Shown here: positions 1 through 5,112 of the stretch, piece by piece
How positions within the stretch are numbered: position 1 is the first letter of the stretch
Layout: each line of letters opens with the position of its first letter
Position numbers and translations under genes: made by a program
Origin: a virus
Virus record (IMG/VR): IMGVR_UViG_3300046167_000490
Location: 1-42,827 of that record
Strand: one strand, 5' to 3'
DNA: 42,827 nt
Notes under the pieces: generated by a model
Seen by the model: the letters and a program-made list of their open reading frames with translations, nothing else
Told to the model about the DNA's origin: nothing
Databases searched by the model: none

Positions 1-141
1 CGTCGGCTTTTTCTCCGTAACCGCTTCCTTCAAATTGGAACCCGTCTTGCGATTGTACTTCGCCCTGCCCTTCGCAGTTAAGCCAGCACCACTCTCAGTG
101 CTGCGCTTCTCGCCACGACCCTCTGACAGACTTACTGACAT
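1..141 (-). CDS. Small basic phage protein, N-terminal part (gene crosses the contig ends)
   Basis: The ATG at 141-139 opens a frame that reaches base 1 exactly on a codon boundary (47 codons) with no stop. Continuing from base 42827 downward it stays open for 42 more codons and stops at 42699, giving an 89-residue protein. The left part has the pattern SEGRGEKR...AGLTAKGRAKYN and the right part RKKSFCARMNG...TRKGAALKRW. I recall these two blocks as adjacent halves of one family of small lysine/arginine-rich proteins in phage late operons (DUF6321-like). It is the first gene after the promoter at 173-201. Its role is unknown; the basic charge suggests nucleic-acid binding. The seamless join is the main evidence that the molecule is circular. 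Confidence 0.85.
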   Translation of the reverse strand, partial: MSVSLSEGRGEKRSTESGAGLTAKGRAKYNRKTGSNLKEAVTEKKPT

Positions 142-373
142 CCGTTGATCCGTTTCCACTTAAGTTGATTGCATTATACCGCTGTTGCGCGCAGCAATCA
201 ACAAAACGAGTGAAATGTTCAAAATCCCACAAAATTTGTAGGGACGTCCATAATACGCTGATGCCAGGGATGCGGACCATGCCGGGGGGTGGGGTCGGTC
301 GGGGGCCGCACTACTATCCCCGACGGCGCAAATGGTCCTGATTGCACCATTCGATCCGTTGTTTTCATTGCAG
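142..373. other. Intergenic region between TerS and the rest of the late operon
   Basis: This 232-base stretch has no convincing gene. It holds the strong minus-strand promoter at 173-201 and a G-rich tract at about 281-307, with runs of six, four and five G on the plus strand. Its place immediately downstream of terS is where some phages carry the packaging recognition site (cos or pac). That assignment is inference from position only. Confidence 0.5.
164..202 (-). promoter_or_regulatory. Late promoter framed by a 9-bp inverted repeat
   Basis: On the minus strand, TTGATT (201-196) lies 17 bases from a perfect TATAAT (178-173), about 32 bases upstream of the ATG at 141. The perfect inverted repeat GTTGATTGC (164-172) and GCAATCAAC (194-202) brackets it, with one arm covering the -35 element and the other starting just past the -10. 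The spacing fits a regulator that blocks or bends the promoter. A further GTTGATC site lies at 145-151. It would drive the small basic genes and the structural operon that wraps to the right end of the window. Confidence 0.7.
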
Positions 374-826
374 TTATTCGTCGTTTTGCGCCGCCGTCAC
401 GTCTTTTGCCATGTCCGCCCGTTCCGCCTCCCACCGATCGATCATGCTTGCCAGCTGGTCAGGTGTCATCTCGGCGAGGCTGCGCCCGTCAGCTGCGCCG
501 TCGCCGTTCTTGTTCAGGTCTCCGGCCAGCTCGAGCGCCGTGCGGGCGGCTGAAACCTTGGCCGACGCCGGTGCATCAGGGTCGACCATCACCACGCGCA
601 GCGTATCAGCTGCCAAGTTGGCGAGGTCGGTTTGATAGAGTGTTTGTCTCGCCTGCCGGATAAGTAGCATGACGGAAGGATTGCGGGTTAAATCATAGGC
701 TGACTGCTTTGGGTGCAGATAGCCTGCCATTCGTGCGGCTTCAGTGGGCTTCTTATTCTCTCTGACCAAATACTGCACGAAGGACTTTTGTTGGTCCGTC
801 GCCTGTCTCTGCCTAATCATTCCCAC
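374..826 (-). CDS. terS: Terminase small subunit (TerS)
   Basis: A 148-150 residue protein. The N-terminal part (about residues 5-55) has the TerS-type DNA-binding layout: a T-D-Q-Q-K-x-F-V helix, then PTEAARMAGY, then a block ending in NPSVMLLI. The middle is a helical oligomerisation-like segment (LAADTLRVVM...SAARTALELAG), and the C-terminal third is acidic and glutamine-rich. TerS recognises the packaging site and hands DNA to TerL. The start may be GTG 826 or ATG 820. It sits alone at the head of the late transcript, about 10 kb along that transcript from TerL. The fit to family layout is good, but no single residue is diagnostic. Confidence 0.7.
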   Translation of the reverse strand: MGMIRQRQATDQQKSFVQYLVRENKKPTEAARMAGYLHPKQSAYDLTRNPSVMLLIRQARQTLYQTDLANLAADTLRVVMVDPDAPASAKVSAARTALELAGDLNKNGDGAADGRSLAEMTPDQLASMIDRWEAERADMAKDVTAAQNDE

Positions 827-856
827 TGCCTGCTGCCCTCGCTGTTTCCCGCTCTA

Positions 857-885
857 ATTGTACCGTTGCACAACTGTGTTGACAA
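857..885 (-). promoter_or_regulatory. Promoter for terS, overlapping a GTTGACAAC palindrome
   Basis: On the minus strand, TTGTCA (885-880) is separated by 17 bases from TACAAT (862-857), and transcription would enter terS. The -35 box lies inside the palindrome GTTGACAAC (878-886). Read on the plus strand, the same palindrome supplies TTGACA (879-884), a possible -35 for the divergent early operon, although no good -10 follows it. A second palindrome, TGTCGACA (908-915), lies just downstream. The region looks like a shared control point for the early and late arms. Confidence 0.6.
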
Positions 886-937
886 CTAACGGCCATTTTG
901 GCAGTTTGTCGACAGGTGCCGACCGTAGGCATCAACA

Positions 938-949
938 AGCGCAAACAAA
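938..949 (+). repeat. Leader repeat AGCGCAAACAAA, copy 1
   Basis: The 12-mer AGCGCAAACAAA is followed by GGAAACACT and the ATG at 959, so it forms the 5' leader and ribosome-binding region of the first early gene. The same 12-mer occurs at 2144-2155 before ArdA and on the minus strand at 12256-12245. All three copies lie outside clear coding sequence. Confidence 0.75.
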
Positions 950-958
950 GGAAACACT

Positions 959-1261
959 ATGTTAAATGTACTACACGAAAGCGACGCAGGCCACGGCTGG
1001 TTGATCGTATCAGCATCAGCAGTCAAAGAGCTGGGCCTGACAGCCAACGACTTCAGCCACTATTCTTATACCAGCGTCATCGATGGTGAGCGCGTATTTG
1101 CAATCGAAGAAGACTGCGACGCCTACAAACTGCACACAACGTGCAAGGCGCAGGGCATTGAATGGAACTACACCGAGCGCACATGCACCAGCAGTGACGT
1201 ACGCAACTGGGACAGCATCGAGCGCATACAGAAACACGCGCTAGAATTGGCGGTGATGTAA
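959..1261 (+). CDS. Small early protein, unknown function
   Basis: First gene of the plus-strand early cassette, 100 residues, acidic, no membrane segment. The N-terminus reads ESDAGHGWLIVSASAVKELG. I recall an H-G-W-L-x-V pattern followed by an E-E-D-C-D-A block in small proteins of phages and plasmids, without known function. The start is supported by GGAAA seven or eight bases upstream and by the leader repeat shared with ardA. The stop overlaps the next start as TAATG, so translation is probably coupled. Its place next to an antirestriction gene makes a host-takeover or counter-defence role possible, but this is inference. Confidence 0.8.
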   Translation: MLNVLHESDAGHGWLIVSASAVKELGLTANDFSHYSYTSVIDGERVFAIEEDCDAYKLHTTCKAQGIEWNYTERTCTSSDVRNWDSIERIQKHALELAVM

Positions 1262-1527
1262 TGGCTCAACAGGTTTATGTTGTTTTTTACACGACCCGCA
1301 GCACGACAGGCACACCGGAACAACAATGGGCACCCAATGTTTTCCTGACTGACCATTGGGAGATTGAGGAAAGCAAAGCTGATGCAGAAAGTAAGTACAA
1401 TGATTTGCAAAACTCTTGCCTCGACATTCATTTGGCTGGCATTGCACCGATTGATCCAGAGTTTTCAACTGACTGGTTTGACCCAGAGGGGTCCGCATCA
1501 ATCACTCGGAGGGAGTTGTCATGTTAA
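1261..1527 (+). CDS. Hypothetical small early protein
   Basis: 88 residues, starting at the ATG that shares a base with the preceding TAA. It begins with a strand-like hydrophobic stretch (VYVVFYTT) and is otherwise soluble and acidic (WEIEESKADAESKY, FDPEG). I do not recognise a family. It ends by overlapping the next start at 1521 by seven bases, consistent with one tightly packed operon. Confidence 0.65.
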   Translation: MAQQVYVVFYTTRSTTGTPEQQWAPNVFLTDHWEIEESKADAESKYNDLQNSCLDIHLAGIAPIDPEFSTDWFDPEGSASITRRELSC

Positions 1528-1748
1528 AGAAGAATTTTAAAGAATTTGTGATTGAATACGTTTACCACTTTGAAGGCGAAAACGGCATGATCTCCGGTTC
1601 TGTAACAGCCAAGAATATATGGGCTGCTCAACAGGAGCTTGAAGGAATGTTTCCTGACGATCTGGGTGCTGATGGTTTCTGGACCAACCCAGACGGCGAT
1701 GATTTCCCGCTAAGATGGGGCGGAAAGAAACAGGAGCAGTCATGCTAG
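1521..1748 (+). CDS. Hypothetical small early protein
   Basis: 75 residues, acidic, with a preceding GGAGGGAG ribosome-binding site about five bases upstream of the ATG at 1521. It has an antiparallel-strand-like N-terminus (FVIEYVYHFEGENG) followed by a helix and an acidic aromatic C-terminus (FWTNPDGDDFPLRW). No family is recognised. It overlaps both neighbours by a few bases. Confidence 0.65.
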   Translation: MLKKNFKEFVIEYVYHFEGENGMISGSVTAKNIWAAQQELEGMFPDDLGADGFWTNPDGDDFPLRWGGKKQEQSC

Positions 1749-1957
1749 ACCATTTAAAGACAATTATGCGCACACCTTCCGACGCTTTGCACAACGCTTT
1801 AATTTTGGCAATTACTGCGCCGAACAATGAACGTTTCGCCCAGGCAATGGAGCAAGTCGGGCACTTTGCGTCAGCTGTGCCTGATGCAACCGTTGAGCAG
1901 ATCAAAGCAAACATCGAAACATTGTTGACAGATACGGCCGACAATGCAGGAGAATGA
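1742..1957 (+). CDS. Hypothetical small early protein
   Basis: 71 residues from the ATG at 1742, which overlaps the stop of the previous gene. A GGAGCAG ribosome-binding site at about 1733 favours this start over the in-frame ATG at 1715. Predicted all-helical (DHLKTIMRTPSDALHNAL..., then VEQIKANIETLLTDT). Function unknown. Confidence 0.6.
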   Translation: MLDHLKTIMRTPSDALHNALILAITAPNNERFAQAMEQVGHFASAVPDATVEQIKANIETLLTDTADNAGE

Positions 1958-1961
1958 AGAC

Positions 1962-2093
1962 ATGACCACAATGGAACAGATCAAAGAAGCCTTTGAGTAT
2001 TACACACGCAACCCGGCGGAGCTTGCAGGCGATTTGGTGGGCATATTGGCGCTGTGCGTCATGCTCGTCACTCTTTTGACATTCGGCGGCTGA
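1962..2093 (+). CDS. 43-residue single-span membrane protein
   Basis: A short ORF starting at ATG 1962, four bases after the previous stop; GGAGAA lies about 10 bases upstream. The N-terminal half is polar and helical (EQIKEAFEYYTRNPAELAGD). The C-terminal half is one clear hydrophobic span (LVGILALCVMLVTLLTF). It would sit in the inner membrane with most of its mass on one side. Its place in the early cassette suggests a host-takeover or exclusion role, which is inference. Confidence 0.6.
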   Translation: MTTMEQIKEAFEYYTRNPAELAGDLVGILALCVMLVTLLTFGG

Positions 2094-2104
2094 CAACAGC
2101 GGAG

Positions 2105-2124
2105 AGCGCCCCTCTGGGGGCGTT
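2105..2124 (+). terminator. GC-rich hairpin before ardA
   Basis: CGCCCC (2107-2112) pairs with GGGGCG (2117-2122) around a TCTG loop, extendable by two weaker pairs. No T-run follows, so it is more likely an attenuator or mRNA-stabilising hairpin than a full terminator. It separates the first five early genes from ardA. Confidence 0.45.
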
Positions 2125-2143
2125 CCTAGATGTTATCACATCG

Positions 2144-2155
2144 AGCGCAAACAAA
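2144..2155 (+). repeat. Leader repeat AGCGCAAACAAA, copy 2
   Basis: Same 12-mer as 938-949, here followed by AAGGAACACACA and the ardA ATG at 2168. The match extends into the GGAA ribosome-binding site and the AC-rich spacer, so the two leaders are probably related by duplication or held by a common regulator. Confidence 0.75.
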
Positions 2156-2167
2156 AAGGAACACACA

Positions 2168-2677
2168 ATGCAAATTTATATCGCATGCCTAGCCTCGTAC
2201 AATCAGGGAATTTTGCACGGCAGCTGGATCGAGCCGACCAGCGACATCGAGGAGCTGGCAGCAGAGGTCGCCAAGGTGATCGAGACCAGCCCGGCGGAAG
2301 GCGCAGAAGAGCACGCCATTCACGATTATGACGGATTTCCCGACTTGGGCGAGTATCCAAGCCTGCAAGATATTTGTGATTTCGTTGAAATGGTCGAGGG
2401 GTCTGACTTTGACGCCGATATTGTTTCAGCGGTCGTCGATGAATTTCCCAACGACAAAGGCACAGCGCAGCATGTGCTTGACGAGAATTTTGGCATTCAT
2501 GACAATTTCCAAGCCTATGCAGACGAATTTGCAGACGAAATGATGGCTTGCCACGACTGCGGCGGTGGCGAATGGATCAAAGAATATTTTGATTACGACA
2601 AACACGCCGACGCCTTATCGTATGACTATATTCAAATTGAAGTAAAAGGCGGCGTGTTGATCGCCCCCAACAAATAG
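2168..2677 (+). CDS. ardA: ArdA-type antirestriction protein (DNA mimic)
   Basis: 169 residues. The opening IYIACLASYNQGILHGSWIE matches the ArdA N-terminal signature (strand, then Y-N-x-G-x-L-H-G-x-W). It is followed by the helix EELAAEVAKVIETSP, then EEHAIHDYDGFPDLGEYPSL, the second signature block. It is strongly acidic throughout (FDADIVSAVVDEFPND, YADEFADEMM), as expected of a protein that mimics DNA and blocks type I restriction-modification enzymes. ATG 2168 was chosen over the longer frame from 2054 because AAGGA lies 7-11 bases upstream and homology begins there. It is the best-recognised gene of the early cassette and suggests early protection of the entering genome. Confidence 0.9.
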   Translation: MQIYIACLASYNQGILHGSWIEPTSDIEELAAEVAKVIETSPAEGAEEHAIHDYDGFPDLGEYPSLQDICDFVEMVEGSDFDADIVSAVVDEFPNDKGTAQHVLDENFGIHDNFQAYADEFADEMMACHDCGGGEWIKEYFDYDKHADALSYDYIQIEVKGGVLIAPNK

Positions 2678-2686
2678 GGGCCAATA

Positions 2687-2869
2687 ATGACAATAATACT
2701 CTGCCCAGAATGCAAGACGAGAACAGGCACAGAAGAAAGCCGCCATCATTTCAAGTATGGCTTTCCGACTGTCAGGCGAGTGCGGCGCTGTAAGAAGTGC
2801 CGTTATCGCGTGGTCACGGTTGAGCTGCCGGAGGAGATTGGCGACGAGGTTTTTCTGGAAGAGGAGTAG
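2687..2869 (+). CDS. Zinc-ribbon protein resembling the NrdR N-terminal domain
   Basis: 60 residues with Cys6-x2-Cys9 and Cys35-x2-Cys38. The spacing and the sequence between them (ESRH near residues 17-20, VRRVRRCKKC at 29-38, then R-V-V-T-V-E) resemble the zinc ribbon of NrdR-type repressors, but the ATP-cone domain is absent. It could be a small DNA-binding regulator of the early cassette. The start follows the ardA stop by nine bases with AGGGG upstream. Its 3' end overlaps the 3' end of the convergent gene 3230-2814 by 56 bases. Confidence 0.65.
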   Translation: MTIILCPECKTRTGTEESRHHFKYGFPTVRRVRRCKKCRYRVVTVELPEEIGDEVFLEEE

Positions 2870-3230
2870 CGTTTACCGCATCAACTAAGAGATCGAAGAG
2901 GCTGGCTTCTGTGTCAGCCTTTTTTATTGCCTCGTAACCAATGGAGGCATATCCGGCCACATCGGTCCAGCTGTCCAGCTTTGTCGGATCGTGTGCCAGT
3001 CTGCCTAGTTTGAGGATGATACCAAAGGCGGCAACGTCGTGCGCCTCTAGCTCTCTGCCTGTTCGATGTCCCATGTATGCCGCCAGCATTTCTGCGGTTC
3101 GCGCCATGTTGGTGGTTGGGTCTCCATATTCCTTGTTGCGTCCATTTGCTACCAGCTGCTCGGCTTCACGCAGCATCTGTTGACGTGGTGATGGTGTAGC
3201 GTCCATTTCATCAGAATGGGATTTCGTCAT
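2814..3230 (-). CDS. DUF6378-type phage protein
   Basis: 138 residues (130 if translation starts at ATG 3206). It shows the pattern I associate with DUF6378: EAEQLVANGRNKEYGDP, then DVAAFGIILKLGRLAHDPTK, then DSWTDVAGYASIG. The arrangement of acidic residues in these helices recalls MazG-like nucleotide hydrolases, but that link is inference. GGAAAGG lies about 10 bases upstream of ATG 3230. It overlaps the preceding gene by 20 bases and is the last gene of the minus-strand early operon. The terminator of the opposing operon lies inside its coding sequence. Confidence 0.7.
   Translation of the reverse strand: MTKSHSDEMDATPSPRQQMLREAEQLVANGRNKEYGDPTTNMARTAEMLAAYMGHRTGRELEAHDVAAFGIILKLGRLAHDPTKLDSWTDVAGYASIGYEAIKKADTEASLFDLLVDAVNATPLPEKPRRQSPPAAQP
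2899..2925 (+). terminator. Rho-independent terminator of the early plus-strand operon
   Basis: AGGCTGGC (2899-2906) pairs with GTCAGCCT (2913-2920), eight pairs with one G-T, around a six-base loop, followed by TTTTTT (2920-2925). It begins 30 bases after the stop of the zinc-ribbon gene. It is embedded antisense in the coding region of the convergent gene 3230-2814. Confidence 0.8.
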
Positions 3231-3822
3231 CGAGTATAACCTTTCCTTTGGTTGGTGTGATCTTTGTGATTTTGGAGTCTGGGAATATTTCTTTGGTTTT
3301 GGCGATCATGTCGGTCTCTACCGCTTTTATGATCCGGCAGATTTCATCGAGGCTGTAGACCTTTGGGTATTCTGTTCGGTCGACGGCTGCGGTGTCGGCT
3401 TCATGCTTGACGATTGCAAATTTCTCGCCACCAGCATCAGGGGGCGCGATTGCGTACCATACGTCAGCATCTCCAGGGTTGTTTCCATTTTTGATCGCGT
3501 ATGCTTCGACGGCTTTCCAGCCTTGAATTAGGTTGTCGGCTTTCTGGACGAGGTAGTTGTGGTCATCGCCTAGCGCAGCATCAGAGAAGTTTTGTCTGGC
3601 TTGCTCGAATGCGACAGCAAGTTTAGGCGGTGCTAGTTCTTCCAGCTTTCCGATCCCCCATTTCATTTCCAAATCACGGGCAACCTTGTCGACGGATCTT
3701 ATAGCTGCGTAACAAATGTCAGATCGTTTATCCGAAAACATCGCTGGTGCTTTCCAGCTGTCATCCGCAACAACTTTTTTTCGGCTCTTCTTTGGTTCGC
3801 TATATCTTGTTTTCGTCGTCAC
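3211..3822 (-). CDS. Phage protein with an SSB-like acidic tail
   Basis: 203 residues from GTG 3822, which has GGAGGAGG about six bases upstream; a longer in-frame start exists at 3843. The body (SDICYAAIRSVDKVARDLEMKWG, then a helical middle and GDADVWYAIAP) recalls an unnamed family encoded near primases in phages. The last residues, LDDEIPF, closely match the C-terminal tip of bacterial SSB proteins that docks repair and replication partners, but no OB-fold SSB sequence is recognisable upstream. It may mimic SSB or bind SSB partners. Just upstream lies the GGCGGAAGT repeat array. Confidence 0.7.
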   Translation of the reverse strand: MTTKTRYSEPKKSRKKVVADDSWKAPAMFSDKRSDICYAAIRSVDKVARDLEMKWGIGKLEELAPPKLAVAFEQARQNFSDAALGDDHNYLVQKADNLIQGWKAVEAYAIKNGNNPGDADVWYAIAPPDAGGEKFAIVKHEADTAAVDRTEYPKVYSLDEICRIIKAVETDMIAKTKEIFPDSKITKITPTKGKVILDDEIPF

Positions 3823-3857
3823 GTCGTACCTCCTCCAATACACTACTAATCCGCATT

Positions 3858-4056
3858 GGCGGAAGTAGTGTGTAGGGGGTACGGGGGTTTACTTCCGCCC
3901 CACTTCCGCCCACTTCCGCCACTTTTGCTATATTTTGAAGCTGTCTCATTTCTTACTTCCGCCAATTTTCGGGGTTCCCCCCCTTCACTTCCGCCAATTT
4001 CGAGGGTTCCCCTGCGTTACTTCCGCTGGCGGAAGTGCGAGAATTTTGGCGGAAGT
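3858..4056. repeat. Array of the 9-bp repeat GGCGGAAGT / ACTTCCGCC
   Basis: Nine copies in 200 bases. Minus-sense copies ACTTCCGCC are at 3891, 3902, 3912, 3955 and 3987, with an imperfect copy (ACTTCCGCT) at 4019. Plus-sense GGCGGAAGT copies are at 3858, 4028 and 4048. Copies at 3902 and 3912 are 10 bases apart, about one helical turn. Copies at 3955, 3987 and 4019 are 32 bases apart within two near-identical 32-bp units, each carrying a GGGTTCCC core. The array overlaps the end of the gene 4318-3953 and the leader of the gene at 3822. It looks like an iteron-type replication origin or a multi-site operator. Confidence 0.8.
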
Positions 4057-4318
4057 GACGATTTTCGGGTGTTTCGCCCCGCATCCATTTGATGTCATTT
4101 AGGAGCTGCAATTTCTCTTTTGTAGCTGCCTCGAGCTTGCGCGTTAGCATTGCAATTTCGTTTCTTTGCGTTGCGATTTTCGACTGCATCCGATCCACCT
4201 TCGCGGCGTTTCCGTCTACTTTCCGTTGCTGCTCTCTCCAGTATTTCCGGCAAGTTTCGCAGTTTTTATATTCTGGGTTTTCGTTCTTTATCCCGCACGT
4301 TCTACATGTCTCGTTCAT
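3953..4318 (-). CDS. Zinc-finger coiled-coil protein
   Basis: 121 residues. Cys5-x2-Cys8 and Cys20-x2-Cys23 form a small zinc finger, followed by a basic stretch and a coiled coil (about residues 38-75, MQSKIATQRNEIAMLTRKL). The C-terminal 40 residues are encoded by the GGCGGAAGT repeat array and read as low-complexity N/S/G/E. The start overlaps the previous stop as ATGA. The combination suggests a dimeric nucleic-acid-binding protein, possibly acting on the array in its own 3' end; that is a guess. Function unknown. Confidence 0.65.
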   Translation of the reverse strand: MNETCRTCGIKNENPEYKNCETCRKYWREQQRKVDGNAAKVDRMQSKIATQRNEIAMLTRKLEAATKEKLQLLNDIKWMRGETPENRHFRQNSRTSASGSNAGEPSKLAEVKGGNPENWRK

Positions 4319-4482
4319 TCGTCTTCCTCTTCTTCGATCTGCTTTGCGCCGTTGCAGTCTTCACAGGTTTCCCATTCGGTTTCGTATTCCCCGACGTCAC
4401 GGGTGAAGCTCTGGCGCATTGGCACTTCGACGAGGTATTCGCCTTCGCCGTCGCATGTTGGGCAATCGATCCACTTAGTCAC
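4315..4482 (-). CDS. Small DnaJ-type zinc-finger protein
   Basis: 55 residues from GTG 4482. It has two C-x-x-C-x-G motifs (CPTCDG at 7-12 and CEDCNG at 40-45), the layout of a single DnaJ-type zinc-binding module, and ends in the acidic run EEEEDE. No J domain is present. The GTG overlaps the stop of the preceding gene and its own stop overlaps the next ATG as ATGA, so it is firmly embedded in the operon. Likely a protein- or nucleic-acid-binding accessory factor; exact role unknown. Confidence 0.65.
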   Translation of the reverse strand: MTKWIDCPTCDGEGEYLVEVPMRQSFTRDVGEYETEWETCEDCNGAKQIEEEEDE

Positions 4483-4624
4483 GGATCAGGTTCTCTGCGA
4501 TTGCGGCGATGTTCTCCGCGCGCTGCACTTGCGTGAGGCGTTGGGGCTTTCTTTTGAGGTCCAGCACCATGATTTCGGCTTGGCGTTTGATCGCTTCGAT
4601 CATTAGCTTTTCGGCGTCGGTCAT
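4475..4624 (-). CDS. 49-residue helical protein, unknown
   Basis: Starts at ATG 4624, overlapping the methyltransferase stop as ATGA, and ends eight bases inside the next gene. The protein is almost entirely helical and basic in the middle (EKLMIEAIKRQAEIMVLDLKR, then AENIAAIAENLI). No family is recognised. The start was chosen by coupling, since an upstream in-frame extension to 4735 has no support. Confidence 0.55.
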   Translation of the reverse strand: MTDAEKLMIEAIKRQAEIMVLDLKRKPQRLTQVQRAENIAAIAENLIRD

Positions 4625-5112
4625 GGTTTTCTCCAAACGTCGAAGGTTGTTTGATTGGCGCATGGCGAAGTCCAGAACGACGCTGCCAGCGCACGGTCTG
4701 GCGCACCACCCTTTCCAAGGTAGTCTTCGCGCCATGACATATTGATGAATTTAGATGGGCGATGCCGGTTAAACTGCTCCATGCCGACCTTGCTTGCCCA
4801 TATGCGTTCCGGCACGATCAGCGCCATTTGTTCTATGCCGATCTTAAATGCGTGATCTATGAATTTTCTGATGTCTTTGAAGGGTGGGTTTGTTACCAGC
4901 ACCGGGGCTTTTGCCTCTTGGTATTCAAAGAAGTTTTGGCCGTAGCAAATGTCACCGCTGTAAACCGTCATGCCCTTTTCGCGCATCATGTTTACTAATC
5001 TGCCATCGCCTGCGCACGGCTCCCAGATGTTCTGGCCCATGCTTTCGACGTCTTTGATAAGCAGTTCGGCTATCGAATACGGCGTTGGGTAAAAGTCGTT
5101 TGCCACCCTCAT
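4621..5112 (-). CDS. DNA N6-adenine methyltransferase-like protein
   Basis: 163 residues from ATG 5112, which overlaps the primase-helicase stop (ATGA). Near the N-terminus FYPTPYSIAELL is followed by WEPCAGDGRL (SAM-binding motif I) and later VTNPPF (catalytic motif IV, NPPF). A C-terminal aromatic strand ends DVWRKP. It is shorter than free-standing Dam enzymes (about 270) but typical of phage Dam-like proteins that lack a target-recognition domain. It may modify phage DNA to evade restriction, which would complement ArdA. Confidence 0.75.
   Translation of the reverse strand: MRVANDFYPTPYSIAELLIKDVESMGQNIWEPCAGDGRLVNMMREKGMTVYSGDICYGQNFFEYQEAKAPVLVTNPPFKDIRKFIDHAFKIGIEQMALIVPERIWASKVGMEQFNRHRPSKFINMSWREDYLGKGGAPDRALAASFWTSPCANQTTFDVWRKP

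Noticed and set aside
95-280. 61-residue minus-strand frame upstream of the junction gene
   Set aside because: It covers the strong promoter at 173-201 and overlaps the start of the well-supported gene at 141 in another frame.
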